The position numbers and the translations under genes were made by a program. Of a stretch of 64,000 nucleotides of DNA, positions 8,162-16,591 are shown in pieces. The stretch is taken from the NCBI GenBank assembly GCA_021849075.1, contig JAJZTH010000001.1:310001-374000 (forward strand), given 5' to 3'. Below the pieces are notes generated by a model. It saw only the letters and a program-made list of their open reading frames with translations, did no database searches and had not been told where the DNA came from. The DNA is from Pseudomonadota bacterium (GTDB taxonomy: Bacteria; Pseudomonadota; Alphaproteobacteria; Sphingomonadales; Sphingomonadaceae). The stretch's first letter is position 1. Each line of letters starts with the position of its first letter.

Positions 8162-8704
8162 TTGGCGCTGCGCAGCGCCCTGTTTGCCCTGATCGGCCTG
8201 TCGCTCCCTGCGGCGGCGGCGACACCCCCAAACGGCGGGACCGTATCGGTCGCCGCCCAGCCGGGCGAGGGCGCGGAGGCCCTGCCCCCGCAACTGTTCG
8301 TGGACGCCGCTTCGCAGGCGCTGGCGGGGAAGGACTTCACCCTGCTGGAAGGGGCCGATCATGCCGCCTATGCGGTCGAGCTGCGCTATCGCCAGTCGGA
8401 GGTCGGCACCGGATCGGGCAAGACCGCGAGCGAGGGGCCGAAGGTGATCAATGGCGGCCTGACCGGCGGGGTGGGATCGCGGCTGAGCATCACCATGCCG
8501 TCGAACAAGTCGCAACTGGTCGCGCTGGAGCGGACCGAACTGGACATGATTTTGCGCAAGCGGGGCGAACAGGAACCGCTGTGGCGCGGCACCGCCGTCA
8601 CAGTGCGCCCGGCCGGCGATCCGGCCGGCGTCGCCGCCGCCCTGAGCAACGCGCTGCTGCGCGCCTATCCCGTGCAGCCCGAAGGTCCGATCGGCGTTCC
8701 CTGA
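8162..8704 (+). CDS. Hypothetical exported protein
   Basis: About 180 aa with an N-terminal signal peptide (hydrophobic ALFALIGLSLPAAAA) and a mature alpha/beta part without a motif I recognise; it is rich in G, S and A with a GSGKTAS stretch that is not a P-loop context. The start is unclear: a strong AAGGAGG at 8134-8140 is 6 bases before an in-frame ACG at 8147, which would give MFSRTLALRSALFALIGL, whereas TTG 8162 lies 21 bases away from it. It stands alone between the dehydrogenase and hisC. Location is predicted to be periplasm or outer membrane. Confidence 0.7.
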   Translation: MALRSALFALIGLSLPAAAATPPNGGTVSVAAQPGEGAEALPPQLFVDAASQALAGKDFTLLEGADHAAYAVELRYRQSEVGTGSGKTASEGPKVINGGLTGGVGSRLSITMPSNKSQLVALERTELDMILRKRGEQEPLWRGTAVTVRPAGDPAGVAAALSNALLRAYPVQPEGPIGVP

Positions 8705-8771
8705 CGCCTAGGATGCCAGCGATGCGCCACTGGCTTTGCCTTTGCCGCCAAAGCCGCTAAAGCCGCGCTCC

Positions 8772-9881
8772 ATGACAGAGACACTCACGAAACCTGCGCC
8801 CAAAGACTGGATTTTGGGCATTCACGCCTATGTGCCGGGCAAGTCTGCGACCGATGATGGCCGCCCGCTCATCAAGCTGTCCGCCAATGAAAATCCGCTG
8901 GGCACCGGCGCGGCCGCGCGTGCGGCGCTGGTCGCCGCCACCGCCGACCTCGCCACCTATCCCGATCCCGGCGCGACGAAGCTGCGCGAAGCGATCGGCG
9001 CGGCCCATGGCCTTGATCCCGCGCAGATCATCTATGGCACCGGGTCGGACGAGCTGCTGCACATCGCCGCCAGCGCCTATGCCGGGCCGGGCGACGAAAT
9101 ATTGTTCATGCGCTATGGCTTTGCCGTCTATGACATTGCCGCACGGCGCGTGGGCGCGACCCCGGTGGAGGCGCCCGACGCCGATTATGCGACCGATGTG
9201 GACGCGCTGCTGGCCGCGGTGACGGAGAAGACCAAGGTCGTCTTCCTGGCCAATCCCAACAACCCGACCGGCACCATGACCAGCCGGGAAGAAATTGCGC
9301 GCCTGCACGCCGGGCTGCGCCCCGACATCCTGTTCGTGCTGGATCAAGCCTATGCCGAATATCTGGATGCGGATGAGGATGATGGCGGCCTGGAACTGGC
9401 GAAAAATGCCAGCAATATCCTCGTCACCCGCACTTTCTCCAAAATTTACGGTCTGGCCGCCGAGCGGATTGGCTGGGGCTATGCCTGCCCCGATGTGATC
9501 GACATTCTCCACCGCATCCGCGCGCCGTTCAACGTGACGACGGCGGGACAGGCGGCGGCGATCGCAGCGGTCGCAGATACTGACTGGGTCGACGCCAGCC
9601 GCGCCCATAATGCGCAGTGGCGCGAATGGCTGGCGGGCGAGGTCGCATCGCTTTCCAACCATGGCCTGCGCGCGGTGCCCAGCAAGACCAACTTCCTGCT
9701 GATCCTGTTCAACGGCACGCTGACCGCCGAAGCGGCGATGAAGGGGCTGTGGGACGAAGGATACGCCACACGCTGGTTGCCGGGACAGGGGCTGCCCAAT
9801 GGCCTGCGCATCACCATCGGCACGGAAGAACAGACCCGCGCCGTCGCGGCCAAGCTGCGCGCGATGGCGGAGGCGGCCTGA
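8772..9881 (+). CDS. hisC: Histidinol-phosphate aminotransferase
   Basis: 369-aa class I/II PLP-dependent aminotransferase. The PLP lysine is K224 in [11 protein letters not shown], the conserved ANPNNPTGT binds cofactor, and the N-terminal [10 protein letters not shown] and GTGSDELL are typical of HisC. It catalyses the transamination step of histidine synthesis, and HisC enzymes of this group often also work on aromatic keto acids. It lies four bases before tyrC, a linkage that fits a dual role in histidine and tyrosine/phenylalanine synthesis. ATG 8772 has no clear ribosome site; a TTG 36 bases upstream would add 12 residues. Confidence 0.93.
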   Translation: MTETLTKPAPKDWILGIHAYVPGKSATDDGRPLIKLSANENPLGTGAAARAALVAATADLATYPDPGATKLREAIGAAHGLDPAQIIYGTGSDELLHIAASAYAGPGDEILFMRYGFAVYDIAARRVGATPVEAPDADYATDVDALLAAVTEKTKVVFLANPNNPTGTMTSREEIARLHAGLRPDILFVLDQAYAEYLDADEDDGGLELAKNASNILVTRTFSKIYGLAAERIGWGYACPDVIDILHRIRAPFNVTTAGQAAAIAAVADTDWVDASRAHNAQWREWLAGEVASLSNHGLRAVPSKTNFLLILFNGTLTAEAAMKGLWDEGYATRWLPGQGLPNGLRITIGTEEQTRAVAAKLRAMAEAA

Positions 9882-9885
9882 CGCC

Positions 9886-10791
9886 ATGCTGCCCTTTGCG
9901 CGCGTCACCATCATCGGCCTGGGGCTGATCGGATCTTCGCTGGCCCGCGCGATCCGGGCGGAAATGCCGACCGTGCGGGTCACGGGCTATGACGCCGATC
10001 CCGCCGTGCGCGAAACCGCCCGGCGCATCGACCTGACCGACGACGTCACCGACACGGCCGGCGCGTCCGTCACCGACGCCGATCTGGTGATCCTGTGCGT
10101 GCCGGTGCGCGCCATGGGCGCGGCGGCGGCGGAAATTGCCGAGGATTTGCCGGTCGACGTGATCGTCAGCGATGTGGGATCATGCAAGGCCGATGTGCTG
10201 GCGCAGTTGAACACCGCGCTGCCGGGGCGGACCATCATTCCCGCGCATCCGGTGGCGGGGACCGAAAATAGCGGGCCGGAAGCGGGCTTCGCCACCCTGT
10301 TCAAAGGCCGCTGGTCGATCGTCACCCCGCCGGCGGACGCCGACCCGATCGCTGTGGAGCGCGTGGCCGAGCTGTGGCGGCGCGTGGGCGCAGACGTCGA
10401 GATGATGGACCCGGCGCATCATGATCTGGTGCTGGCGGTGACGAGCCATTTGCCGCACCTGATCGCCTACACCATCGTCGGCACCGCGAGCGATCTGGAG
10501 AATGTCACCCAGAGCGAAGTGATCAAATATTCGGCCGGCGGTTTTCGCGACTTCACCCGCATCGCCGCGTCGGACCCGACCATGTGGCGCGACGTGTTCC
10601 TGGCGAACAAGGATGCGGTGCTGGAGATGCTCCAGCGCTTTTCGGAGGATCTGTCGGCGCTTCAGCGGGCGATCCGCTGGAATGACGGCGACGCCCTGTT
10701 CAATCTGTTCACCCGCACCCGCGCGATCCGCCGCTCGATCATCGAACAGGGGCAGGACGACGCCAAGCCCGACTTTGGCCGGTCGCACTGA
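9886..10791 (+). CDS. tyrC: Prephenate/arogenate dehydrogenase
   Basis: 301-aa NAD(P)-dependent dehydrogenase of tyrosine synthesis that oxidatively decarboxylates prephenate or arogenate. The nucleotide motif GLGLIGSSLA is at residues 11-20; DVGSCK, HPVAGTENSG (with the catalytic His) and SHLPHLIAY are family signatures. It starts five bases after the hisC stop and is almost certainly cotranscribed with it. No chorismate mutase or ACT domain is fused. The convergent plsC gene begins 20 bases after its stop. Confidence 0.93.
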   Translation: MLPFARVTIIGLGLIGSSLARAIRAEMPTVRVTGYDADPAVRETARRIDLTDDVTDTAGASVTDADLVILCVPVRAMGAAAAEIAEDLPVDVIVSDVGSCKADVLAQLNTALPGRTIIPAHPVAGTENSGPEAGFATLFKGRWSIVTPPADADPIAVERVAELWRRVGADVEMMDPAHHDLVLAVTSHLPHLIAYTIVGTASDLENVTQSEVIKYSAGGFRDFTRIAASDPTMWRDVFLANKDAVLEMLQRFSEDLSALQRAIRWNDGDALFNLFTRTRAIRRSIIEQGQDDAKPDFGRSH

Positions 10792-10811
10792 CGCAATCGT
10801 CCTGAACCCGG

Positions 10812-11498
10812 TCAGTTCAGGGCGTTGATCGCGGCGTGAACGCGGGCTTCGGCCTCCTTGCGGTCGAGGCCGACCGGTACGATCTCGCCAACCTTGTAGG
10901 TGATGGTTCCCGCCCGCTTCATGAATTTGCCGCGCGGCGACACCCGGCCGCTGTCGATGGCGATCGGCACGACCGGCAGGGCCAGCAGGCTGTAGAGGCC
11001 GGCGAAACCGGATTTGAGCGGTGGCGATTCGCCATGGGGCACGCGCGTCCCTTCCGGGAAGAGGCAGATGGCGCGCCCCTGCGCGATCCGGTCCTTCGCC
11101 GCCGCCCGCAGGGCGCGCAAGGCGCTGGCCCCGGCCGTCCGCTCGATCGGGATCAGGCCATAGCGACGGGCGATCTCCCCCCAGAGCGGAATATCGAACA
11201 GCTCCCGCTTGGCGCCGATCGCCGGCCGATCGAACAGGCATAAAATGTCGATCGTCTCGAACATCGATTCATGCTTGAAGATGTAGAGATAGGGACCTTG
11301 CGGCAGATCGCCGTCCACCACCACCTTCTGCCCCAGCAGCCAGCGCACGCACCCGCGATGAAAGCGGCTCCATGCGGTGGCGACCCCCTGCACCCAGGTC
11401 GGCGAAATCCACGCCGTCGCCAATGCCCACAGGCAGAAGAATAAAGTACCGCTGTAGAAGACCAGCATGAAAAGAAGCGAGCGCAGGATCGTAAGCAT
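10812..11498 (-). CDS. plsC: 1-acyl-sn-glycerol-3-phosphate acyltransferase
   Basis: 228-aa inner-membrane acyltransferase of phospholipid synthesis, converting lysophosphatidate to phosphatidate. A strong N-terminal membrane anchor (LRSLLFMLVFYSGTLFFCLWAL) precedes the catalytic motif KHESMFET, where the usual HX4D is HX4E, and the glycerophosphate-binding FPEGTR follows in LFPEGTRVPHGE. HX4E versions occur in a subgroup of alphaproteobacterial PlsC proteins as I recall them, so activity is likely. It is last in a minus-strand run ftsE-ftsX-ydcF-plsC, 12 bases after ydcF. Confidence 0.92.
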   Translation of the reverse strand: MLTILRSLLFMLVFYSGTLFFCLWALATAWISPTWVQGVATAWSRFHRGCVRWLLGQKVVVDGDLPQGPYLYIFKHESMFETIDILCLFDRPAIGAKRELFDIPLWGEIARRYGLIPIERTAGASALRALRAAAKDRIAQGRAICLFPEGTRVPHGESPPLKSGFAGLYSLLALPVVPIAIDSGRVSPRGKFMKRAGTITYKVGEIVPVGLDRKEAEARVHAAINALN

Positions 11499-11510
11499 GG
11501 AAAGCCGCTG

Positions 11511-12041
11511 TCAGATGCCGACCAGCGCTGCAACACGGCGCAGCAGATATTTATTATATTCGCGCATCAGCACGGTCAGGCTGGGACGGCTGGGCACCGC
11601 ATCATAAACCAGCGTGACGCGGCCGGGCAGCGCCTGCCGCAGCTCAAGCGCCGAGCGGCGCATATGCCAGTCAGTGGTGATCAGCCGCACCGTCTTGTAA
11701 TCGCGCCGTTCCAGCCAGCGCGCCGTTTCGATCGCGTTGGAACGGGTGTCGATCGCTTCCCGCCCCAGCGTGATGCAACAGGCGAAAAGCTGTTCGGGCG
11801 TCTTATATTGCGCCGCCAGTTCAACCGGGCGAACCGATCGGTCGACGCCGGAAATCAGCATCCGTTTCGCTGCGCCATCCTGCAACAGGGCGATGCCCCG
11901 GTCGATCCGCCCCGCCCCGCCCGTCAGCACGACGATGGCGTCGGTCTGTCGCCCGTCGAGCGGCTGGGGCAGGAAGATGCCGAACCAGGCAAAGCCCAGC
12001 ATCCAGGCAAGCAATGTCACAGCAAAGAGGCGCACGATCAT
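11511..12041 (-). CDS. YdcF/ElyC-like DUF218 membrane protein
   Basis: 176 aa with one N-terminal membrane segment (FAVTLLAWMLGFAWFGIFL) and a DUF218 domain facing the periplasm. AIVVLTGGAGRIDRGIALL, RMLISGVDRS, EAIDTRSNAIETA and LITTDWHMRRS are diagnostic. Relatives such as ElyC and SanA act in envelope integrity and polysaccharide metabolism, but the exact reaction is unknown. Its ATG overlaps the ftsX stop by four bases, which places it in the cell-division/envelope operon. Confidence 0.88.
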   Translation of the reverse strand: MIVRLFAVTLLAWMLGFAWFGIFLPQPLDGRQTDAIVVLTGGAGRIDRGIALLQDGAAKRMLISGVDRSVRPVELAAQYKTPEQLFACCITLGREAIDTRSNAIETARWLERRDYKTVRLITTDWHMRRSALELRQALPGRVTLVYDAVPSRPSLTVLMREYNKYLLRRVAALVGI

Positions 12042-12943
12042 AAGGATCGCCCCAGCGCGCGCAGCACCGTCCAGCGCGCGGTCAGCGTCGCCAGCAGAAC
12101 GCCCAATATCGGCAGCAGCGCGAGGATGACCCAGCTGCGCGTATCCAGGCCCACGGCGCCCAGCAGATCCGATCCCATCGCCGACAGGCGCAGGCCGATG
12201 AGGATGATAACCAGCAGGGCGAAGGCGAAGCCCAGCGCGCTGCCCAGAAAGGCGTCCAGGCCGATGCGGCGCTGAAAGAGGCGGGCGATCTGTACGTCGG
12301 TAGACCCCATCAGATGCAGCACGTCGATCGTGCCGCGATGGCTGTCATGCGCGCCGCGCGCCGCCAGCACCACGACCGCGCCGGTCGCCAGCACCATCAA
12401 CAGCACCACGCCCGCCGCTAGCCAGCCCAGCGCCGTCAGCAGGCCCGCGAGCGGCAGCAGGAAGGCGGCGTGCGGTTCGATCCGCAGCTTGGGCGACAGG
12501 CCGGCCAGCTGGCGGCGAAGACGATCGACCTTGGCATCCGTGTCGCCCGGGGTGAGCATCACATCGATCAGCGCCGGCACCGGCAGGTCGCCGCTGCTCG
12601 CCGCGTCGCCCAGCCAGGGGCGCAGTTGATCGGCCAATGCCGCCGGATCGACCGGATCGGCGGCGCGCACGCCCGGCGTCTGGCGCAGGGCCTGAAGCGT
12701 CCGGGCGGCCAGGCGATCGCGCGCCGGCGCATCCGCCTCCACCACCTGCACGCTGGCGCGGCCGGCAAGGTCTGCGCTCATCGACCGGACGGCCGTGGAC
12801 AGGCCCAGCCCGGCGGCGGCGGACAAGACCGTCAGGAACATCATGATGGCGATGATCCAGGGCATCGGCCCCGCCACCCGGCCTTCGGGCAGCAGGCGGT
12901 TGCGCGCCGCCACGGCGGCCTTTCGATTGGCGCGGCTCGCCAT
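12038..12943 (-). CDS. ftsX: Cell division protein FtsX (ABC permease)
   Basis: 301-aa inner-membrane partner of FtsE that couples ATP hydrolysis to control of septal peptidoglycan hydrolases. A basic cytoplasmic N-terminus leads to the first membrane segment (PMPWIIAIMMFLTVLSAAAGLGL), then a ~110-residue periplasmic loop, and three more segments (AGLLTALGWLAAGVVLLMVLATG, FLGSALGFAFALLVIILIGL and WVILALLPILGVLLATL). Its ATG shares one base with the ftsE stop (TAATG), indicating tight coupling. Confidence 0.93.
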   Translation of the reverse strand: MASRANRKAAVAARNRLLPEGRVAGPMPWIIAIMMFLTVLSAAAGLGLSTAVRSMSADLAGRASVQVVEADAPARDRLAARTLQALRQTPGVRAADPVDPAALADQLRPWLGDAASSGDLPVPALIDVMLTPGDTDAKVDRLRRQLAGLSPKLRIEPHAAFLLPLAGLLTALGWLAAGVVLLMVLATGAVVVLAARGAHDSHRGTIDVLHLMGSTDVQIARLFQRRIGLDAFLGSALGFAFALLVIILIGLRLSAMGSDLLGAVGLDTRSWVILALLPILGVLLATLTARWTVLRALGRSL

Positions 12944-13653
12944 TATTGGCGGTCCTGCGATCGGGGCGGATAACGCAGCGTGCCGGTGGGATCGGCCAGC
13001 CGCCCCTTGTCCAGCTTCATCATCTGCGCCCCCTTCACCTGCGCGATCAGTGGCAAATCATGGGTGGCGACGACGATGGTGGTGCCCAGACGATTGAGCG
13101 CTTCGAACAGGGTCATCAGGCGGCGGGCCATGTCGGAATCGACGTTGCCGGTCGGTTCGTCCGCCACCAATATTTCCGGCCGGCCGATCACCGCGCGGGC
13201 GATGGCGACGCGCTGCTGCTCCCCGCCCGACAGGGTCGCCGGCCGGGCCTCGCCGCGATCGCCCAGCCCCACCCAGTTGAGCATTTCGGACACCGGCGCA
13301 TCGATGGCGCTTTCCTCCATGCCCGCGACGCGCAGCGGCAGGGCGATATTGTCATAGGCCGACAGATGCGGGACGAGACGAAAATCCTGAAAGACGACGC
13401 CGATGCGACGGCGAAAGCCGGGCAGCCGGTCGCGCGGCAACGTCACCACATCCTCCCCGAACAGCCGGATCACGCCGCGACTGGGCCGCTGGGCCAGATA
13501 GAGCAGCTTCAGCAGCGACGTCTTGCCTGCGCCCGACGCGCCGGTCAGAAAATAAAAGCCGCCATTGGCGAGCGAGAAGCTGACGTCGGACAGGGTTTCG
13601 CTGTCCAGACCATAGCGCAGGCCGACATTTTCGAACTGGACGATGGCCGACAT
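12943..13653 (-). CDS. ftsE: Cell division ATP-binding protein FtsE
   Basis: 236-aa ABC ATPase. Walker A GASGAGKT is at residues 38-45, the signature LSGGEQQRVAIARA follows near 138, and Walker B is ILVADEPTGNVD, with the H-loop in VVATHD. FQDFRLVPHLSAYDNIALPL matches FtsE proteins. I chose the ATG at 13653 (MSAIVQFENV); an upstream frame to 13704 adds residues not found in the family. It heads the operon ftsE-ftsX-ydcF-plsC and is divergent from the MJ0042 zinc-ribbon gene, an arrangement I know from other alphaproteobacteria. Confidence 0.95.
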   Translation of the reverse strand: MSAIVQFENVGLRYGLDSETLSDVSFSLANGGFYFLTGASGAGKTSLLKLLYLAQRPSRGVIRLFGEDVVTLPRDRLPGFRRRIGVVFQDFRLVPHLSAYDNIALPLRVAGMEESAIDAPVSEMLNWVGLGDRGEARPATLSGGEQQRVAIARAVIGRPEILVADEPTGNVDSDMARRLMTLFEALNRLGTTIVVATHDLPLIAQVKGAQMMKLDKGRLADPTGTLRYPPRSQDRQ

Positions 13654-13809
13654 AGGTTGTGATGTTGCGCTGGCGCGCTCCCTGCTTCGCGAAGCCGCAG
13701 CCATGGCACAGGCGGCGGGCCGCCGTAAAGCCCGCCCCGCGCGATCACGCGAGTCGCGCCCCTGCTGTTGCCGCTTGCGCGCGAGTCCCTGCCATGCCTA
13801 ATAAGCGGA

Positions 13810-14655
13810 ATGATCCTGGTGTGCCCCAATTGCGCGACCCGATATGTCGTGCCCGACAGCGCCGTAGGTCCCAATGGCCGCCAGGTCCGTTGCGCCGCGT
13901 GCAAACATAGCTGGTTCCAGGAACCCGCGATCTTGCCAGCGCGCGAGGATGCGACGCCAGCGCCCGTGGTCGAGGCGCCGACCCCGCCACCGCCGGCTCC
14001 ACCACCTCCCCCGCCCGCACCGCCTGTCCCACCTGAACCGACGCCCCTCCCCGAACCGGAAGCCCCGGCCGCAATCATTGCTCAGCCGGAAGAGGCGATC
14101 GTGGAAGAAGCGGAGGCGAGCGAACCACCGCCGGCCGCGCCGACCGACTATCGGTTCGACGATATCTATGCCGGCGCGCCTGCGGCCCCGGTCGAAGAGA
14201 GCAGCTTTGCCGCGCCGGTGCCGGTCAAGCGCCGCCGCAACATGCTCAAACTGTGGACCTGGGCGGCGGCCGGCTTTTTCCTGGCGGTCGCCGCGGCGGG
14301 CGGCGCGCTCTATTATTTCGGCCCGCCGGCCTGGATGGTGGCGATGGGGATCGTGCCCGAAGAAGGCGATCCCGACCTGCTTTTCTATCTTTCCAAGCCG
14401 GCCGAGCGACGCAAATTGCCGACCGGCGAGGAATATTTCGCCTTCGGCGCGCGGATCGTGAACAGCGGCGCGCAGACGCTGCCGGTGCCGCCGGTGCTGG
14501 TGCAGTTGCGCGACCGGCAAAATCGCCTCGTCTTCAGCTGGACCACCAAGGCCGACAAGAGCCGGCTGAAGCCCGGCGAGGAAGCGTCGATCAACGAGAG
14601 CCGGATCGACATTCCCAAAAATGCCGAAAATCTCTCGCTGACCTTCGTTCCGTAA
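13810..14655 (+). CDS. MJ0042-type zinc-ribbon membrane protein
   Basis: 281 aa. The N-terminal zinc ribbon has two CX2C pairs (CPNCATRY and CAACKHSW, residues ~5-36), as in the MJ0042/zinc_ribbon_5 family. It is followed by a Pro/Ala/Glu-rich linker of ~100 residues with long proline runs, a membrane segment ([23 protein letters not shown], about residue 155), and a DUF3426-like periplasmic domain. Function is unknown; the position opposite ftsEX suggests an envelope or division role. The TTG/ATG choice is settled by ATG 13810, where the ribbon begins. Confidence 0.88.
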   Translation: MILVCPNCATRYVVPDSAVGPNGRQVRCAACKHSWFQEPAILPAREDATPAPVVEAPTPPPPAPPPPPPAPPVPPEPTPLPEPEAPAAIIAQPEEAIVEEAEASEPPPAAPTDYRFDDIYAGAPAAPVEESSFAAPVPVKRRRNMLKLWTWAAAGFFLAVAAAGGALYYFGPPAWMVAMGIVPEEGDPDLLFYLSKPAERRKLPTGEEYFAFGARIVNSGAQTLPVPPVLVQLRDRQNRLVFSWTTKADKSRLKPGEEASINESRIDIPKNAENLSLTFVP

Positions 14656-14658
14656 AAT

Positions 14659-14688
14659 AGACGGTCAGGGATAGCTGACCGTCTTTGG
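14659..14688. terminator. Bidirectional hairpin terminator overlapping the pirin stop
   Basis: Stem AGACGGTCA/TGACCGTCT with an 8-base loop, followed by TTT on the plus strand and ATTTTA on the minus strand. It closes the zinc-ribbon gene, and its left arm contains the stop codon of the convergent pirin gene, so one structure probably serves both. Confidence 0.7.
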
Positions 14689-15570
14689 GCGTCCTTGCGG
14701 GATCGGGATAAATTCCTGATCGTCGCCGGGGATGAGGGGGAAGCGCATCGCGTCCCAATCCTCGCGCGCCTGCATCAGCCGGTCGGGCGTTGAGGCGACG
14801 AAATTCCACCAGACATGGCGCGGCGAGGTGAAGGCTTCCCCGCCGCACAGCACGACCCGGCCGCCATCCACGCTCATCAGCGTCGCCGATGTGCCGGGGC
14901 GCAGCACATAGAGCGTCTGGGGCGCGAGCATCATGCCGTCGAGCGCAGCGTCGCCGCCCGAGACATAGAGGGCGCGCTCGTCCGCCGACGGATCGATGGC
15001 GATGCGGCCGCCCGGCGCGAGCTGAATGTCGGCATAGATGGTCTGGGCATAAGTGGTGACGGGCGAGGTGACGCCCCAGAGCGACCCCATGATGACGCGG
15101 GCGCGGGCCGATCCGTCCTCGATCACCGGCAAACCGCCCTCGCCCACATGCTCGAACGCGGGGTCCATTTCCTCAAAGCGATCGGGCAGAGCGAGCCAGG
15201 TCTGGATGGCCGACAGCTTGGACAGCTTGGCGCGATCCTCGTCGGGGGAGCGTTCGCTGTGGACGATGCCCTTGCCCGCCGTCATCAGATTGACCGCGCC
15301 CGGCTCGATCAGCTGCTCCGTCCCCAGCGAATCGCGATGGAGGAAGCTGCCTTCATACATATAGGTGACGGTGGCGAGGTTGATGTGCGGGTGCGGGCGC
15401 ACGTCGATGCCCTGCCCCGCGCCGATCTTTGCCGGGCCGGCCTGATCGAAGAAGATAAAGGGACCGACCATGGTGCGGCCCTTGACCGGCAGCGACCGAT
15501 GCACCTTGAAATCACCCAGATCATGGGTGGTCGGCGTGATCGCCTGCATGATCAGATCGTCGGGATGCAT
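14665..15570 (-). CDS. Pirin family protein
   Basis: 301-aa double-cupin protein. Metal ligands of the N-terminal cupin are in DVRPHPHINLATVTY and the later IVHSERSP; MVGPFIFFDQAGPA is a pirin hallmark. Bacterial pirins are proposed to be quercetin-dioxygenase-like enzymes or redox-sensing partners of metabolic enzymes; no specific substrate can be given. Its ATG shares one base with the bolA stop (TGATG), so the two are translated from one message. Confidence 0.9.
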   Translation of the reverse strand: MHPDDLIMQAITPTTHDLGDFKVHRSLPVKGRTMVGPFIFFDQAGPAKIGAGQGIDVRPHPHINLATVTYMYEGSFLHRDSLGTEQLIEPGAVNLMTAGKGIVHSERSPDEDRAKLSKLSAIQTWLALPDRFEEMDPAFEHVGEGGLPVIEDGSARARVIMGSLWGVTSPVTTYAQTIYADIQLAPGGRIAIDPSADERALYVSGGDAALDGMMLAPQTLYVLRPGTSATLMSVDGGRVVLCGGEAFTSPRHVWWNFVASTPDRLMQAREDWDAMRFPLIPGDDQEFIPIPQGRPKTVSYP

Positions 15571-15857
15571 CAGGCTTCGCCCGGCGCGCGCGCCTTGATG
15601 GCGAGGGCGTGGACCTTGTCGCGCAACAGATCGGCCAGCGCGGCGTTGACCATGCGCTGGCGGGCGACGCGGTTCTGACCGGTGAAGCGATCGGCCACGA
15701 TTTCCACGGTGAAATGGCTTTCGCCCGACCCGTCATGGCCGGCATGGCCGCGATGCTTTTCGCTGTCATCGATGACGGCGAGATAGGCGGGCGACAGGGC
15801 GGCGCGCAGGCGCGCATCGATTTCGGTGGCAACGGGGCCTTTGAGGTCGGTGGTCAT
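15570..15857 (-). CDS. BolA family protein
   Basis: 95-aa BolA/IbaG-type protein. EKHRGHAGHDGSGESHFTVEIV supplies the loop with a conserved His, and RVARQRMVNAALADLL forms the recognition helix. BolA proteins pair with monothiol glutaredoxins to handle [2Fe-2S] clusters and can regulate envelope and stress genes. It is divergent from the J-domain gene with about 44 bp between starts and is followed by the coupled pirin gene. Typical length for the family. Confidence 0.92.
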   Translation of the reverse strand: MTTDLKGPVATEIDARLRAALSPAYLAVIDDSEKHRGHAGHDGSGESHFTVEIVADRFTGQNRVARQRMVNAALADLLRDKVHALAIKARAPGEA

Positions 15858-15901
15858 GTCCCCTATATAGACTGCTTTGCCGGCATTTCATCAGGACGAT
15901 C

Positions 15902-16519
15902 TTGAGCAGCGACCCTTTCTCGACCCGACGTTTCAACCGTTTCCATGGCCGTGTGGAAAGCGACCGCCCCTGCGCCGTTCCGGGCTGCCCGGAACCGGGC
16001 GAATTTCGCGCGCCGCCGCCGGAAGGCAGCCGGTCCAATCATGAAGGGCCACAATGGCGCTGGCTGTGCCTGGAGCATGTCCGCGCCTTCAACCAGGGCT
16101 ATAATTTCTTCACCGGCATGACCCCGGACGAGATCGCCGCCGCCCAGCGCCCCTATGCCGGGTGGGAGCGGGAGACGCGCGCCTTTTCCAGCAACGCCGC
16201 CAGCCCACCGCCGCGCTGGGCCGATTTTGCCGATCCACTCGACGCCATCGGCGCGAAGTTCAAGGAGCGCGTCGCCAAGGCGCGGGCCGACAACCAGATG
16301 CGGCAGGACGGGCAATTTCTGTCGCAGGAAGACCGGCGGCAGATGGCGGTGATGGAATTGGCAATCGATGCCGACCGCAAGACGCTGCGCAGCCGATACA
16401 CGCAATTGCTGCGCCGCTATCATCCCGATCATAATGGCGGCGACCGCAGCCACGAAAATGCCTTGCAGGCCGTGATCGAAGCCTATGCCCATCTGCGCAA
16501 GGCGCCAGCCTTCGCCTGA
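15902..16519 (+). CDS. J-domain protein with N-terminal Cys/His cluster
   Basis: 205 aa from a TTG with AGGA upstream. The J domain is C-terminal: LRSRYTQLLRRYHPDHNGGD carries the essential HPD at 174-176. The N-terminal half has C24, C29, C56 and H59, spaced like a small zinc site, in the context CAVPGCPEP and WLCLEHVRAFNQGYNFF. J proteins stimulate Hsp70 ATPases, and an Hsp70-family gene follows 72 bases downstream, so the two may form a dedicated pair; this is inference. It lacks the G/F region and the zinc domain of DnaJ proper. Confidence 0.87.
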   Translation: MSSDPFSTRRFNRFHGRVESDRPCAVPGCPEPGEFRAPPPEGSRSNHEGPQWRWLCLEHVRAFNQGYNFFTGMTPDEIAAAQRPYAGWERETRAFSSNAASPPPRWADFADPLDAIGAKFKERVAKARADNQMRQDGQFLSQEDRRQMAVMELAIDADRKTLRSRYTQLLRRYHPDHNGGDRSHENALQAVIEAYAHLRKAPAFA

Positions 16520-16591
16520 TCCGGCGCTTGCATCCACAACGCCCCGTTGCCATAGCGCCCGGCCCTCAAAAAAACCCGCGGAGATCAGATC

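Noticed and set aside
10812-11498. PlsC with HX4E instead of HX4D as an inactive enzyme
   Set aside because: The remaining motifs are intact and HX4E is, to my recollection, usual in a subgroup of alphaproteobacterial PlsC.
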